Shown piece by piece: positions 1-8,340 of a stretch of DNA of 64,000 nt; the first letter of the stretch is position 1; each line of letters starts with the position of its first letter. Below the pieces are notes generated by a model. That model worked only from the letters and a program-made list of their open reading frames with translations, did no database searches and had not been told where the DNA came from. The position numbers and the translations under genes were made by a program. This stretch comes from Streptomyces acidicola (GTDB lineage: Bacteria; Actinomycetota; Actinomycetes; Streptomycetales; Streptomycetaceae), in NCBI RefSeq assembly GCF_009377235.1, contig NZ_VMNX01000012.1:1-64000 (forward strand), written 5' to 3'.

Positions 1-372
1 GGTCCGGGGAGGGACCTGGGGCCGCTGCTCGCGGGTGTGGCCGCCGTCGTCGCGGCGGCCGGTGCTCTGCTCGCGTTCGCCGACGCGGACTCACCCCTGC
101 GCGGCCCGTTCACGCTGTTCTTCCTCCTCGCGGCACCCGGAGCCGCCATCGGGGCCGCGCTGCGCGGGCTGGACCCGTTCGGCCGCGCCGTGGCGTCGAT
201 CGCGGGCGCGGTCGCGCTGAACCTCCTCGTCGCACAGGGGATGCTGGCGACCCACTCGTGGTCGGTCCGTGGCGGTATCGCGGCTGTGGCCGCCATCAGC
301 TCGCTCGTCCTCCTGCTGGTTCTGGTACGGCGCCTGCGCGGCCGTGCGGAGAGAAGAAGACGGACCTCCTGA
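1..372 (+). CDS. Integral membrane protein, 5' end cut by window edge
   Basis: The reading frame is open from the first base, so the start lies outside the window. The visible 123 residues contain about four hydrophobic segments and end in a basic tail (RRLRGRAERRRRTS), as expected for a cytosolic C terminus. No catalytic motif is visible and I do not recognise a family. The next gene starts 20 bases after the stop on the same strand, so it is probably the upstream member of the polysaccharide operon that follows. A role in export or assembly of that polymer is only inferred from position. Confidence 0.6.
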   Translation, partial: GPGRDLGPLLAGVAAVVAAAGALLAFADADSPLRGPFTLFFLLAAPGAAIGAALRGLDPFGRAVASIAGAVALNLLVAQGMLATHSWSVRGGIAAVAAISSLVLLLVLVRRLRGRAERRRRTS

Positions 373-391
373 AGAAGACGGACCTTCTGAC

Positions 392-1513
392 GTGGACATC
401 AGCGTGTACCGCCCGGGCGAACTCACCGCCGCCGACCGGGCCGCCTGGACGGCCCTGCAGTCGAAGGCCCATCTCCACGGCTCGCCCGAGCTGGCGAACC
501 CGTTCCTGTCCCCGGAGTTCACCCTGGCGGTGGGCAGTTGCCGGCGCGGGGTGCGGATCGCGGTGGTACGGGAGAACGGGGACGCCGCCGCGTTCTTCCC
601 GTTCCAGCGGACCGCCCTCGGCGTCGGGCGGGCCATCGGACTCGGCCTGTCGGACTGTCAGGGCCTGGTGCACCGGCCCGGCTTCGTCTGGGACGCCCGG
701 GAGCTGATGCGGGCCTGCGGGCTCGCGGTGTGGGAGTTCGACCATCTGGCACAGGGCCAGGCGCCCTTCGGGGCCCACGCCACCGGCACCTTCCCGTCCC
801 CGGTCATGGATCTGGAGGGCGGCTACGAGGCGTATCTGGCCCGGCTGCGCGCCAGGTCACCGAAGTTCGTCCGGTCGACTCTCGCCAAGGAACGCCGGCT
901 GGGCCGGGCGGCGGGCGAGGTCCGCTACGTGCACGACGAGCGTGACCCGGCCGCCCTGCGCACCCTGATGGCCTGGAAGTCCGCGCAGTACCGCAGGACC
1001 GGCCGGATGGACCGCTTCGCGCACCCCTGGATCAGCCGGCTGGTACGCCGCCTCTTCCACACCCGCTCCGAGTCGTTCACGGGGAACCTGTCCGTGCTGT
1101 ACGCGGACGGCAAGCCGATCGCCGCACATTTCGGACTGCGTTCCGAGCGGGTGCTGACCGACTGGTTCCCTGCGTACGACCCGGCGTACGGGAGGTTCTC
1201 CCCGGGTCTGCTGCTGCATCTGCACATGGCCGAGGAGGCCGCCGCCGACGGTGTCGCGTACCTGGACCTGGGCCGGGGCCAGAAGCAGTACAAGGATTCC
1301 CTGAAGACACGGGAGATCGCCGTGTCCGAGGGGTGGGTGACCCGCCGTCATCCCGTGGCCTTCGGACACCGGGCTCGCCGAGCTCCGGTCCGGGCGCTGC
1401 GGAACACGGTGGTCGCCCGGCCGGAACTGTTCGAGCCGGCCGACAGACTGCTCAAACGGATGGGCAAAATCCGCTCGAGGGGTCAGTTATCGGACACAAC
1501 AACAAAAATGTGA
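392..1513 (+). CDS. CelD/BcsL-like GNAT acyltransferase of polysaccharide operon
   Basis: This 373-residue cytosolic protein resembles the FemAB/GNAT-fold acyltransferases (Acetyltransf_6, CelD-like) found in exopolysaccharide clusters, which are thought to acylate sugars or lipid-linked intermediates. Family-like features are the LRARSPKFVRSTLAKERR segment, the conserved IAAHFGLRS stretch and the late LDLGRGQKQYKDSLKT stretch. I chose the GTG at 392 because an upstream extension would overlap the preceding gene; a GAAGAAG stretch lies near 373. Codon 366 of 373 is TTA (1487-1489), the only in-frame TTA I found in the genes of this window. In Streptomyces TTA codons are read only by the bldA tRNA, so full-length product is probably limited to late growth or development. 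The exact substrate is unknown. Confidence 0.75.
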   Translation: MDISVYRPGELTAADRAAWTALQSKAHLHGSPELANPFLSPEFTLAVGSCRRGVRIAVVRENGDAAAFFPFQRTALGVGRAIGLGLSDCQGLVHRPGFVWDARELMRACGLAVWEFDHLAQGQAPFGAHATGTFPSPVMDLEGGYEAYLARLRARSPKFVRSTLAKERRLGRAAGEVRYVHDERDPAALRTLMAWKSAQYRRTGRMDRFAHPWISRLVRRLFHTRSESFTGNLSVLYADGKPIAAHFGLRSERVLTDWFPAYDPAYGRFSPGLLLHLHMAEEAAADGVAYLDLGRGQKQYKDSLKTREIAVSEGWVTRRHPVAFGHRARRAPVRALRNTVVARPELFEPADRLLKRMGKIRSRGQLSDTTTKM

Positions 1514-1852
1514 GAGCTCGTTTCAGGTCTTGCCATACGGGCTCAATCATCAATACCGTCGTACATCCACCCGCATCGGTCCATCATCCAGCGGCTCCAG
1601 GGGAGGGGCCCGCGATGGCCCGGCGCGGGGCGCGGTAGGGGGGTGCCGTGCTCGGTGACCGCACTTGTCACCGAGCCGTGCCGCGCGACCGGCTGCCACT
1701 TTTCGGCAGTCGGCCAGCTTTGCCAGCTCACACGGCGTGCACGGAGAGCCAGTTCGTCATGCCCGAGTGAGAAACAAACCCCCCTTTCGAACCGGATCAA
1801 GAGCCGGGCCGCCCAGGGGCGGGCGGTCCGCCGGACGAGAGGGACCAGACTC
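1514..1852 (+). other. Intergenic region with hairpins
   Basis: No gene is evident in these 339 bases. They separate the acyltransferase from the next glycosyltransferase and contain a 10-bp hairpin (1650-1676), a small CTGCC/GGCAG hairpin near 1693-1709, and a purine-rich ribosome binding site (GAGAGGGA) just before the ATG at 1853. The spacing suggests an internal promoter or attenuator for the downstream genes. Confidence 0.5.
1650..1676. terminator. Hairpin GCTCGGTGAC/GTCACCGAGC
   Basis: A perfect 10-bp inverted repeat with a 7-base loop (CGCACTT), 137 bases after the acyltransferase stop. It could terminate or attenuate transcription entering the glycosyltransferase genes. There is no T-run, which is usual for Streptomyces terminators. 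Confidence 0.4.
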
Positions 1853-2680
1853 ATGAGCTCAGTTCTGCGCCCGGCCATACCCGACGACACGGGCGAGCAT
1901 GCACAGGAGGCCGGCAAGTACCGGCCGATCTCCACCCACCTGGCCATCGCGCCGCCGGTGAGCGTGGTGATCCCCGCCATGAACGAGGCGGAGAACCTTC
2001 CGTACGTCTTCAAGACGCTGCCGGCCTGGATCCACGAGGTGGTCCTCGTCGACGGCAACTCCACCGACAACACCGTCGAGGTGGCCCGCGAGCTGTGGCC
2101 GGACGTGAAGGTCGTGCCGCAGCACGGGAAGGGCAAGGGGGATGCCCTGATCACCGGGTTCGAGGCGTGCACCGGCGACATCATCGTGATGATCGACGCG
2201 GACGGCTCGGCCGACGGCCACGAGATCGTGTCGTACGTGTCGGCACTGGTGTCCGGGGCCGACTTCGCCAAGGGCTCGCGGTTCGCCAACGGCGGCGGCA
2301 CGGACGACATGACACCGATCCGCAAGCTCGGCAACCGGGCGCTGTGCGCGGTCGTCAACCGCAAGTTCGGCGCCCGCTACACCGACCTGTGCTACGGCTA
2401 CAACGCGTTCTGGCGGCACTGCCTCGACGAGATCGAACTCGACTGCACCGGCTTCGAGGTCGAGACCCTGATGAACATCCGGGTGGTCAAGGCGGGCCTG
2501 AAGGTGCAGGAGATTCCCAGCCACGAGTATCTGCGCATCCACGGCGCGAGCAACCTGCGGGCCGTGCGCGACGGACTGCGGGTCCTCAGGGTGATCCTCA
2601 ACGAGCGCTCCAACCGGCGTGCGCTGCGCCGCCGTTCGCACTCCCCCGTGCTCACCGCCGGCCGGGGAGAGGCGTCTTGA
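1853..2680 (+). CDS. Family 2 glycosyltransferase (dolichyl-P-mannose synthase-like)
   Basis: This 275-residue GT-A enzyme probably transfers a sugar from a nucleotide donor to a lipid carrier or growing chain at the inner face of the membrane. Visible motifs are the N-terminal VSVVIPAMNEAENL strand, VDGNSTDNTVEVA, and the metal-binding IDADGS (DXD type) near residue 120. No membrane segment is visible, unlike processive synthases. The ATG at 1853 is preceded by GAGAGGGA at a good distance; a longer frame upstream has no such site. The stop overlaps the TTG start of the next glycosyltransferase, so the two are translationally coupled. Confidence 0.85.
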   Translation: MSSVLRPAIPDDTGEHAQEAGKYRPISTHLAIAPPVSVVIPAMNEAENLPYVFKTLPAWIHEVVLVDGNSTDNTVEVARELWPDVKVVPQHGKGKGDALITGFEACTGDIIVMIDADGSADGHEIVSYVSALVSGADFAKGSRFANGGGTDDMTPIRKLGNRALCAVVNRKFGARYTDLCYGYNAFWRHCLDEIELDCTGFEVETLMNIRVVKAGLKVQEIPSHEYLRIHGASNLRAVRDGLRVLRVILNERSNRRALRRRSHSPVLTAGRGEAS

Positions 2681-3696
2681 GCGAGCCGCGTGTCTCGGTC
2701 GTCATCTGCGTGTACACCGAGGACCGCTGGGAGGACATCCTCGCGGCGGTCGCCTCGGTGCGCGCACAGTCCCGGCCGGCTCTGGAGACCCTCCTGGTCG
2801 TCGACCACAACGAGGCGCTCCTGGACCGGCTGGCGAAAGAGTACAAGGACACCGGGGAGGTGCGGGTGCTCGCCAACGCGGGCCCCCGCGGTCTGTCCGC
2901 CGGCCGCAACACCGGGATCGCCGCCTCGTCCGGCGAGATCGTCGCGTTCCTCGACGACGACGCCGTGGCCGAGCGCCACTGGCTGCGGTACTTCGCCGAC
3001 GGGTACGCGGACCCGCGGGTCATGGCCGTGGGCGGCCGGACGGTGCCCGTCTGGGCGTCCGGCCGCCGCCCGGCCTGGTTCCCCGAGGAGTTCGACTGGG
3101 TGGTGGGCTGCGCCTACCGGGGCCTGCCCCGGGGACGGGCCCGGGTGCGCAACGTGCTCGGCGGCAACGCCTCGTTCCGCCGTACCGCCTTCGACGCGGC
3201 CGGCGGCTTCGCGACCGGCATCGGCCGCGACGGCGACAAGCGGCCGCTCGGCTGCGAGGAAACCGAGCTGTGCATCCGGCTCACCCGTGCCCGACCCGAC
3301 GCGGTGCTGCTGCTGGACGACCGCGCGGTGATCCACCACCGGGTGCCCGAGGCGCGCGAGCACTTCCGCTACTTCCGCACGCGCACCTACGCCGAGGGCC
3401 TGTCGAAGGCGCTGGTGGCCCAGAGCGTCGGCGCGGACAAGGGCCTGGAGTCGGAGCGCCGGTACGCGACCCGCGTGCTGCCCGCCGGGGTGGCCCGCGG
3501 ACTGCGCGACGCGCTGCTGGCCCGTCCGGGCGGTGCGGGGCGCGCGGGTGCGATCGTCGCCGGAGTGCTGACGGCGGCCGGCGGGTACGCGGTCGGCAGC
3601 GTCCGGGCGCGCCGGGGCGAGGCGGAGTTCTCGGTGGCTCCGGTGGGGGAGTTCGAGGGGCGACTGCGGGAACCCGGGGGGCCGAGACATGACTGA
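2677..3696 (+). CDS. Family 2 glycosyltransferase
   Basis: A 339-residue GT-A glycosyltransferase. It begins RVSVVICVYTEDRWEDI, has the sugar-nucleotide/metal motif FLDDDAVAERHW, and a later ETELCIRL segment typical of the acceptor/catalytic side of GT2 enzymes. The start is a TTG at 2677, overlapping the previous stop by four bases (TTGA), with GGGGAGAGG a few bases upstream. The C-terminal part is Ala/Gly-rich and weakly hydrophobic, perhaps membrane associating. The 3' end overlaps the deacetylase start by eight bases. It probably adds one of the residues of the locus's repeat unit; donor and linkage cannot be read from sequence. Confidence 0.85.
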   Translation: MSEPRVSVVICVYTEDRWEDILAAVASVRAQSRPALETLLVVDHNEALLDRLAKEYKDTGEVRVLANAGPRGLSAGRNTGIAASSGEIVAFLDDDAVAERHWLRYFADGYADPRVMAVGGRTVPVWASGRRPAWFPEEFDWVVGCAYRGLPRGRARVRNVLGGNASFRRTAFDAAGGFATGIGRDGDKRPLGCEETELCIRLTRARPDAVLLLDDRAVIHHRVPEAREHFRYFRTRTYAEGLSKALVAQSVGADKGLESERRYATRVLPAGVARGLRDALLARPGGAGRAGAIVAGVLTAAGGYAVGSVRARRGEAEFSVAPVGEFEGRLREPGGPRHD

Positions 3697-4486
3697 CGAA
3701 CCCGTGCCGATCCTCATGTACCACGCGGTCGCGGCCGCGCCGGGCGACGCGACGCGCGCCCTGTCCGTCGCCCCCGAGGCGTTCGCCGAGCAGATGGCGC
3801 TGCTCGGGGACCGGGGCTTCACTCCGGTGAGTACGGCCGAGCTGGGGGCGAGCTGGCGCACGGGCCGCCCCCTGCCCGCCCGTCCCGTCCTCGTCACCTT
3901 CGACGACGGGTACGAAGGCGTGCACCGGCACGGTCTGCCCGTCCTCGCCGAGCACGGCTTCGCGGCGACGCTGTTCGTCTCCACGGGCTGGCTCAGGGGC
4001 GCGTACGACACCGGGGGCGCCCTCGACACGATGCTCGACTTCCAGCAGGTGCGCGACCTCGCCGACGCGGGCGTGGAGATCGGCGGGCACAGCCACACGC
4101 ATCCGCAGCTCGACATGCTCGACGACGACGAGCTCCGGTTCGAGCTGGCCCGCTGCTACGAGATCGTCGCCGGTGAACTGGGCACGGTCCCCGTCTCGTT
4201 CGCCTACCCGTACGGCTACTCCAGCCGCCGGGTCCGCCGGGCGGTCCGCGAGACCGGGTTCGCGCAGGCGCTCGCCGTGGGCAACGGGCTCGCGCGGCGC
4301 GCGCAGGGGCCGTACGCGCTGCGCCGTGTCACCGTGCGGCGCAGCACGGGCATCGAGGAGTTCGAGCGGCTCGTCGAGGGCCGCGCGATCGCCCGCACCT
4401 TCGCCAGGGACCGTGCCCTCACCAAGGGGTACGCCATGGTCCGCAGAGCACGACAGGTCCGGAAGGCCGTCCGTTCCCGTGTCTGA
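3689..4486 (+). CDS. NodB-type polysaccharide deacetylase
   Basis: A 265-residue carbohydrate esterase family 4 (NodB homology) protein, expected to remove N- or O-acetyl groups from a glycan. Motif 1 (VTFDDGYEG, with the catalytic and metal-binding Asp pair) is near residue 71, and motif 2 (GGHSHTHPQLD, with the two metal-binding His) is near residue 132. SFAYPYGYSS corresponds to motif 3. No signal peptide or membrane anchor is visible, so it may act on cytosolic or lipid-linked intermediates, unless export is by another route. It overlaps both neighbours (8 bases on each side), so it is part of the same operon. Confidence 0.88.
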   Translation: MTDEPVPILMYHAVAAAPGDATRALSVAPEAFAEQMALLGDRGFTPVSTAELGASWRTGRPLPARPVLVTFDDGYEGVHRHGLPVLAEHGFAATLFVSTGWLRGAYDTGGALDTMLDFQQVRDLADAGVEIGGHSHTHPQLDMLDDDELRFELARCYEIVAGELGTVPVSFAYPYGYSSRRVRRAVRETGFAQALAVGNGLARRAQGPYALRRVTVRRSTGIEEFERLVEGRAIARTFARDRALTKGYAMVRRARQVRKAVRSRV

Positions 4487-7400
4487 AACGACCACCACAG
4501 CCCAGGCCGACGCCGCCACCGGGACCGGTGCGCCCGAGGGGGAGTCCGGCCGCCGGATGCGGCTGCCCGGAATGGGCAAGGGGGCGGGCGGCAACCAGTT
4601 GTTCCGGAATGCCTACGCCCTGATGCTCAACACGGGTATCTCCGCCGTGCTGGGGCTCGGTTTCTGGCTCGCCGCCGCCCGCTACTACTCCGAGTCGTCC
4701 GTCGGCCAGGGCTCCGCCGCGATCGCCGCGATGAAGTTCCTCGCGGGGCTCGCCGCGCTGACCCTGACGGGTGCCCTGGCCCGCTTCATCCCGATCGCGG
4801 GCCAGGGCACGGGGCGGCTCATCTTCCGTACGTACGCGGGCAGTTCGGTGGCCGTGGCACTGGCCGCGATGATGTTCCTGCTGACGCTGGACATGTGGGG
4901 GCCCTCGTACCGCTTCCTGCACGGCCCCCTGAACGGGCTGGGCTTCGTCCTCGCGGTGGTGGCCTGGTCGCTGCTCACGCTCCAGGACGGGGTGCTGACC
5001 GGGCTGCGCAGCGCGGTCTGGGTGCCGGTGGGCAACACCGTGTTCTCGGCGGTCAAGCTGGTGCTGCTGGTCGTCTTCGCCGCCGCGATCCCCGCGACGG
5101 GTGTGTTCGTGTCCTGGGTGGCGGCCATCGCGGTGTCCGTGCTGCCGCTGGGCTGGCTGGTGTTCCGGCGCCTGGTGCCGCGGCATGTGAAGGCGACCGA
5201 GGACCGTGCGCGTCCGCCGTCCCTGAAGGAGATCGGCCGCTTCCTGGCGGGCGACTACACGGGCTCGCTGTTCTCGCTCGCCGTCGTCTACCTCGTCCCG
5301 GTGATCATCGCGGCGCAGGTCAGCTCCGCCGACAACGCGTACTTCTACATCACCACCACGATCGGCGGCACGGTCAACCTGCTCGCCATCAACATGGGCG
5401 CCTCCCTGACCGTCGAGGGCTCGCACGATCCGGGGCGGCTCGCCGCGAACACCCGGGCGGCCCTGAAGCGGATGGCGCGGATCATGCTGCCGGTGTGCGG
5501 GGTGCTGTTCGTGGGGGCGCCCTGGATCCTCGGTGTGTTCGGCGCGGGCTATGCGGAGGCGGCGACACCGCTGCTGCGCTGGTTCGCCGTGGGAGCGCTG
5601 CTGCGTGTCGTCATGGAGACGTACTTCGCGGTGCTGCGCGCCCAGAGCCGTACCGCCGGACTCGCCTGGCTGCAGGGCCTGCTGTGCGTCCTCGTCCTCG
5701 GTTTGACGCTGCTGCTCCTGCCCCGTATGGGCCTGGTCGGCGCGGGCGTCGCGGAGATCTCCAGCCTCGCGGTGATCGTGCTGATCGCCGCGCCGAGGCT
5801 GTACCGCATCCTGCGCACGGCGCCGTCCGACCCGGTGCCCGAGGACGTCCCGCCGGACGGCGACCTCGCCGACCTGGGCGCCGTCGCCAAAAGGCCCGGC
5901 TCCGCCTGGGCACGCCCGCTGGACTCGGACACGCTCGCGCTCGGCATCCACGTCGACTTCGACCACCAGGAACGCCGCCCGGACGTCCGCCCGGGCCCGG
6001 GCACCCCGCCGACGGGCACACCCGCCGTACGGCGGGATCACCGGCCGACCTGGGCGCTCGGTATCCCACTGCCGGAGCAGCGGACGGGCCCGCCGGGCGA
6101 GCGGGAGGTCCAGGAGGAGCCGGAAGCACGGCCGGTGCCGTCCGTACGGCCGGAGATCGGGGCCCTGCCTGTGCGACGGATCGCCGCGCCCGCACGGAAG
6201 GTCGCCGAGCCCTCTCCCCCGTCCCTTCGCGCGAGGTTGCCGCGGCCCACCAGGTCCGGGACGCTGCTGGGCTGTCTGCTGCTGTCCGCGCTGCTGCTGT
6301 ACTGGGTGCCCGCGCTGCGGCTCGACGACGCGGTGCTGGACGGGATGGGCGGACTCGGCCTGATCTCCGTGCTGCCGATGCCGACGCTGGCCGGCGCCGG
6401 ACTGCTGGCCGTCGTCTTCGGCTCGCTGCTGTGGGCGGGCCGGGAACACAAGGGACTGCTGCTGGTCACGCTGCTGGCGACGGTGGTGTCGCTGCACGCA
6501 CTGCCGGCGGTGATCGAGACCGAACCGCGGTTCGCGACGGCCTGGCAGCATCTCGGCTTCATCGACTACATCGACCGCACCGGATCCGCGGTCCCCGACC
6601 TGGACGCACGCTGGAGCTGGCCCGGCTTCTTCGCGGCGGCCGCGTTCGTGGCGAAGGCCTGCGGGGTCGGCGACTTCACCGAGGTGATCCGCTGGTGGCC
6701 GCTGACCATGCAACTGCTCTATCTGGCGCCAATGTTCCTGCTGACGCGCTCGATGCGGGCAGGCTGGCGCGCCAAGTGGACCGGCATCTGGATCTTCGTG
6801 CTGAGCAGCTGGGTCGGCCAGGACTACTTCTCCCCTCAGGGCTTCACGTACCTCCTGTACCTCGTCTTCGTGGCGATCCTGCTCGTGTGGTTCCGCGCGC
6901 CGCGCATGCTGTGGGGCAGGGTGCGCCCCGGCGAGGCGGAGGTGGAGCCGGCCGACCGCCACCGCCGTGCGGTGCTGCTCATGATCCTGATCGCGCTGTA
7001 CGCGGCCACGGTCCCGGCCCACCAGCTGACGCCGTTCGTGATGCTGGGCGTGCTCGCGGCCCTGGTCCTGATCGGCCGCTCCGAACTCCGTGGCCTGCCC
7101 ATCCTCTTCGCGGTCCTGGTGACGGTATGGGTGGGCTTCCTCGCGGAGCCGTACTGGTCGGGCCACTTCGACGAGCTCTTCGGCGGAGTCGGCGGAGTCG
7201 GCGGAAACGTCACGTCCTCCGTCTCCGGCCGGATCGGTGAGGGCAGCTCGACTCACAAACTCGTGCTGTACGCACGCGTGGCGCTCGCCGGCTCGGTGAT
7301 GGCGATGGCCTGCTACGGCTGGTGGCGCCGCCGCGACCACAAGTACCGCGAGCGCTCCTTGCTCGTGCTGACCTTCGTCCCGTTCCTGGGCTTCGGCATG

Positions 7401-8264
7401 CAGTCGTACGGCGGCGAAATGGCCCTGCGCGTCTTCATGTTCGCCCTGCCGGGAGCGGCCCTGCTCGCCGGGCTCGCCCTCTTCCCGCGCACCGGCGTGA
7501 CGGCCGAGGAACGCGACAAGGACAAGGTGAGCCTCGCCCCGCTGGCCGCACTGATGGCCGGACTCGTCCTCATCGGCGGCTTCCTGGTGGCCCGGTGGGG
7601 CAACGAGCCGTTCGAACGGACCCGCACGGGCGAGGTCGCGGCCATGGAGTACGTGTACGCCCACGACGACCCGTCCGTACGGCTGCTGTGGCTGAGCACC
7701 GACACGGTGAACGACGTGACGCCCGCGATGCCGTGGGGCGCACGGGACATGGAGAAGGTCGAGTACCTGCCCACGCTCGCGCCGCCCGACCCGGTGCTGG
7801 TGTCGGGTCTGGCCAAGTCGCTCAAGGACGCGGGCCCGAACTCGTACCTGATGATCAACCGCAGTCAGGTGACCTACCTCCAGTTGGACGCCGGCTACTC
7901 GGCCACCTGGGAAACCCGCCTCCTGAGGAACCTCGACGCCCGCAAGGACCTGAAGAGGGCGTTCACCAACGCGGACGTCACGATGTACACACTCCGCGAT
8001 CAGCCGGAGGGCAGTGCCCCGAAGGCCGACCCGGGCCCGATCGGTCCCCAGGTGACCTGGACACCATGGTCGGTCGTGGGCGGTTTGGCGGCGGCAGCGC
8101 TGATCCTGCTCCTGACGGCGCGGGAGATCGTACGGGTGGCGATGCACCCGAGCGTCCGTCAGCTCCAGTGGCTGCAGAGCAGCTTCTGGTTCTCGCTACC
8201 GCTGCTGGCGGTGTTGCTGGCTTCGCTGGTGCAGCGGTTCCTGACGATGGGGGGCGCCCCATAA
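4479..8264 (+). CDS. Wzx-like flippase fused to large multi-pass membrane domain
   Basis: A 1261-residue polytopic protein. Residues about 35-450 look like a MATE/Wzx-type polysaccharide flippase (many hydrophobic helices starting FRNAYALMLNTGISAVLGLG). Residues about 451-592 are a Pro/Arg-rich hydrophilic linker. Residues about 593-1090 form a second multi-helix domain resembling Wzy polymerases or GT-C enzymes. After a soluble, probably extracytoplasmic stretch (to about 1190), two more helices end the protein. It could flip lipid-linked repeat units and polymerise or ligate them in one chain. The start is the GTG at 4479, overlapping the deacetylase gene by eight bases, with GGAAGG upstream. 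The polymerase or transferase role of the second half is inferred from topology only. Confidence 0.8.
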   Translation: MSETTTTAQADAATGTGAPEGESGRRMRLPGMGKGAGGNQLFRNAYALMLNTGISAVLGLGFWLAAARYYSESSVGQGSAAIAAMKFLAGLAALTLTGALARFIPIAGQGTGRLIFRTYAGSSVAVALAAMMFLLTLDMWGPSYRFLHGPLNGLGFVLAVVAWSLLTLQDGVLTGLRSAVWVPVGNTVFSAVKLVLLVVFAAAIPATGVFVSWVAAIAVSVLPLGWLVFRRLVPRHVKATEDRARPPSLKEIGRFLAGDYTGSLFSLAVVYLVPVIIAAQVSSADNAYFYITTTIGGTVNLLAINMGASLTVEGSHDPGRLAANTRAALKRMARIMLPVCGVLFVGAPWILGVFGAGYAEAATPLLRWFAVGALLRVVMETYFAVLRAQSRTAGLAWLQGLLCVLVLGLTLLLLPRMGLVGAGVAEISSLAVIVLIAAPRLYRILRTAPSDPVPEDVPPDGDLADLGAVAKRPGSAWARPLDSDTLALGIHVDFDHQERRPDVRPGPGTPPTGTPAVRRDHRPTWALGIPLPEQRTGPPGEREVQEEPEARPVPSVRPEIGALPVRRIAAPARKVAEPSPPSLRARLPRPTRSGTLLGCLLLSALLLYWVPALRLDDAVLDGMGGLGLISVLPMPTLAGAGLLAVVFGSLLWAGREHKGLLLVTLLATVVSLHALPAVIETEPRFATAWQHLGFIDYIDRTGSAVPDLDARWSWPGFFAAAAFVAKACGVGDFTEVIRWWPLTMQLLYLAPMFLLTRSMRAGWRAKWTGIWIFVLSSWVGQDYFSPQGFTYLLYLVFVAILLVWFRAPRMLWGRVRPGEAEVEPADRHRRAVLLMILIALYAATVPAHQLTPFVMLGVLAALVLIGRSELRGLPILFAVLVTVWVGFLAEPYWSGHFDELFGGVGGVGGNVTSSVSGRIGEGSSTHKLVLYARVALAGSVMAMACYGWWRRRDHKYRERSLLVLTFVPFLGFGMQSYGGEMALRVFMFALPGAALLAGLALFPRTGVTAEERDKDKVSLAPLAALMAGLVLIGGFLVARWGNEPFERTRTGEVAAMEYVYAHDDPSVRLLWLSTDTVNDVTPAMPWGARDMEKVEYLPTLAPPDPVLVSGLAKSLKDAGPNSYLMINRSQVTYLQLDAGYSATWETRLLRNLDARKDLKRAFTNADVTMYTLRDQPEGSAPKADPGPIGPQVTWTPWSVVGGLAAAALILLLTAREIVRVAMHPSVRQLQWLQSSFWFSLPLLAVLLASLVQRFLTMGGAP

Positions 8265-8309
8265 GGGGCGCGGGTAACTGCGCGAGCAACTACACACAAC
8301 CCGCAGCCG
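8254..8309. repeat. Streptomyces-type intergenic repeat, copy 1, with terminator hairpin
   Basis: GCGCCCC and GGGGCGC (7 bp, 8254-8260/8265-8271) form a hairpin whose 4-base loop contains the TAA stop of the flippase gene. It is followed by a GCGGG...CTGCGCGAGCAAC...AACCCGCAGCC tract. The same arrangement recurs at 11865-11945. Both copies lie between convergent genes, so the element probably acts as a two-way terminator. Related sequences are common between genes in Streptomyces, as I recall. Confidence 0.6.
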
Positions 8310-8340
8310 CCAACCAACCGATCCAGGCAGACGCGGACGC

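Noticed and set aside
4419-8147. Very long open frame on the minus strand opposite the flippase fusion gene
   Set aside because: It is a high-GC antisense shadow: low-complexity Arg/Gln/His sequence, no ribosome binding site and no recognisable domain, while the plus-strand frame has clear membrane helices.
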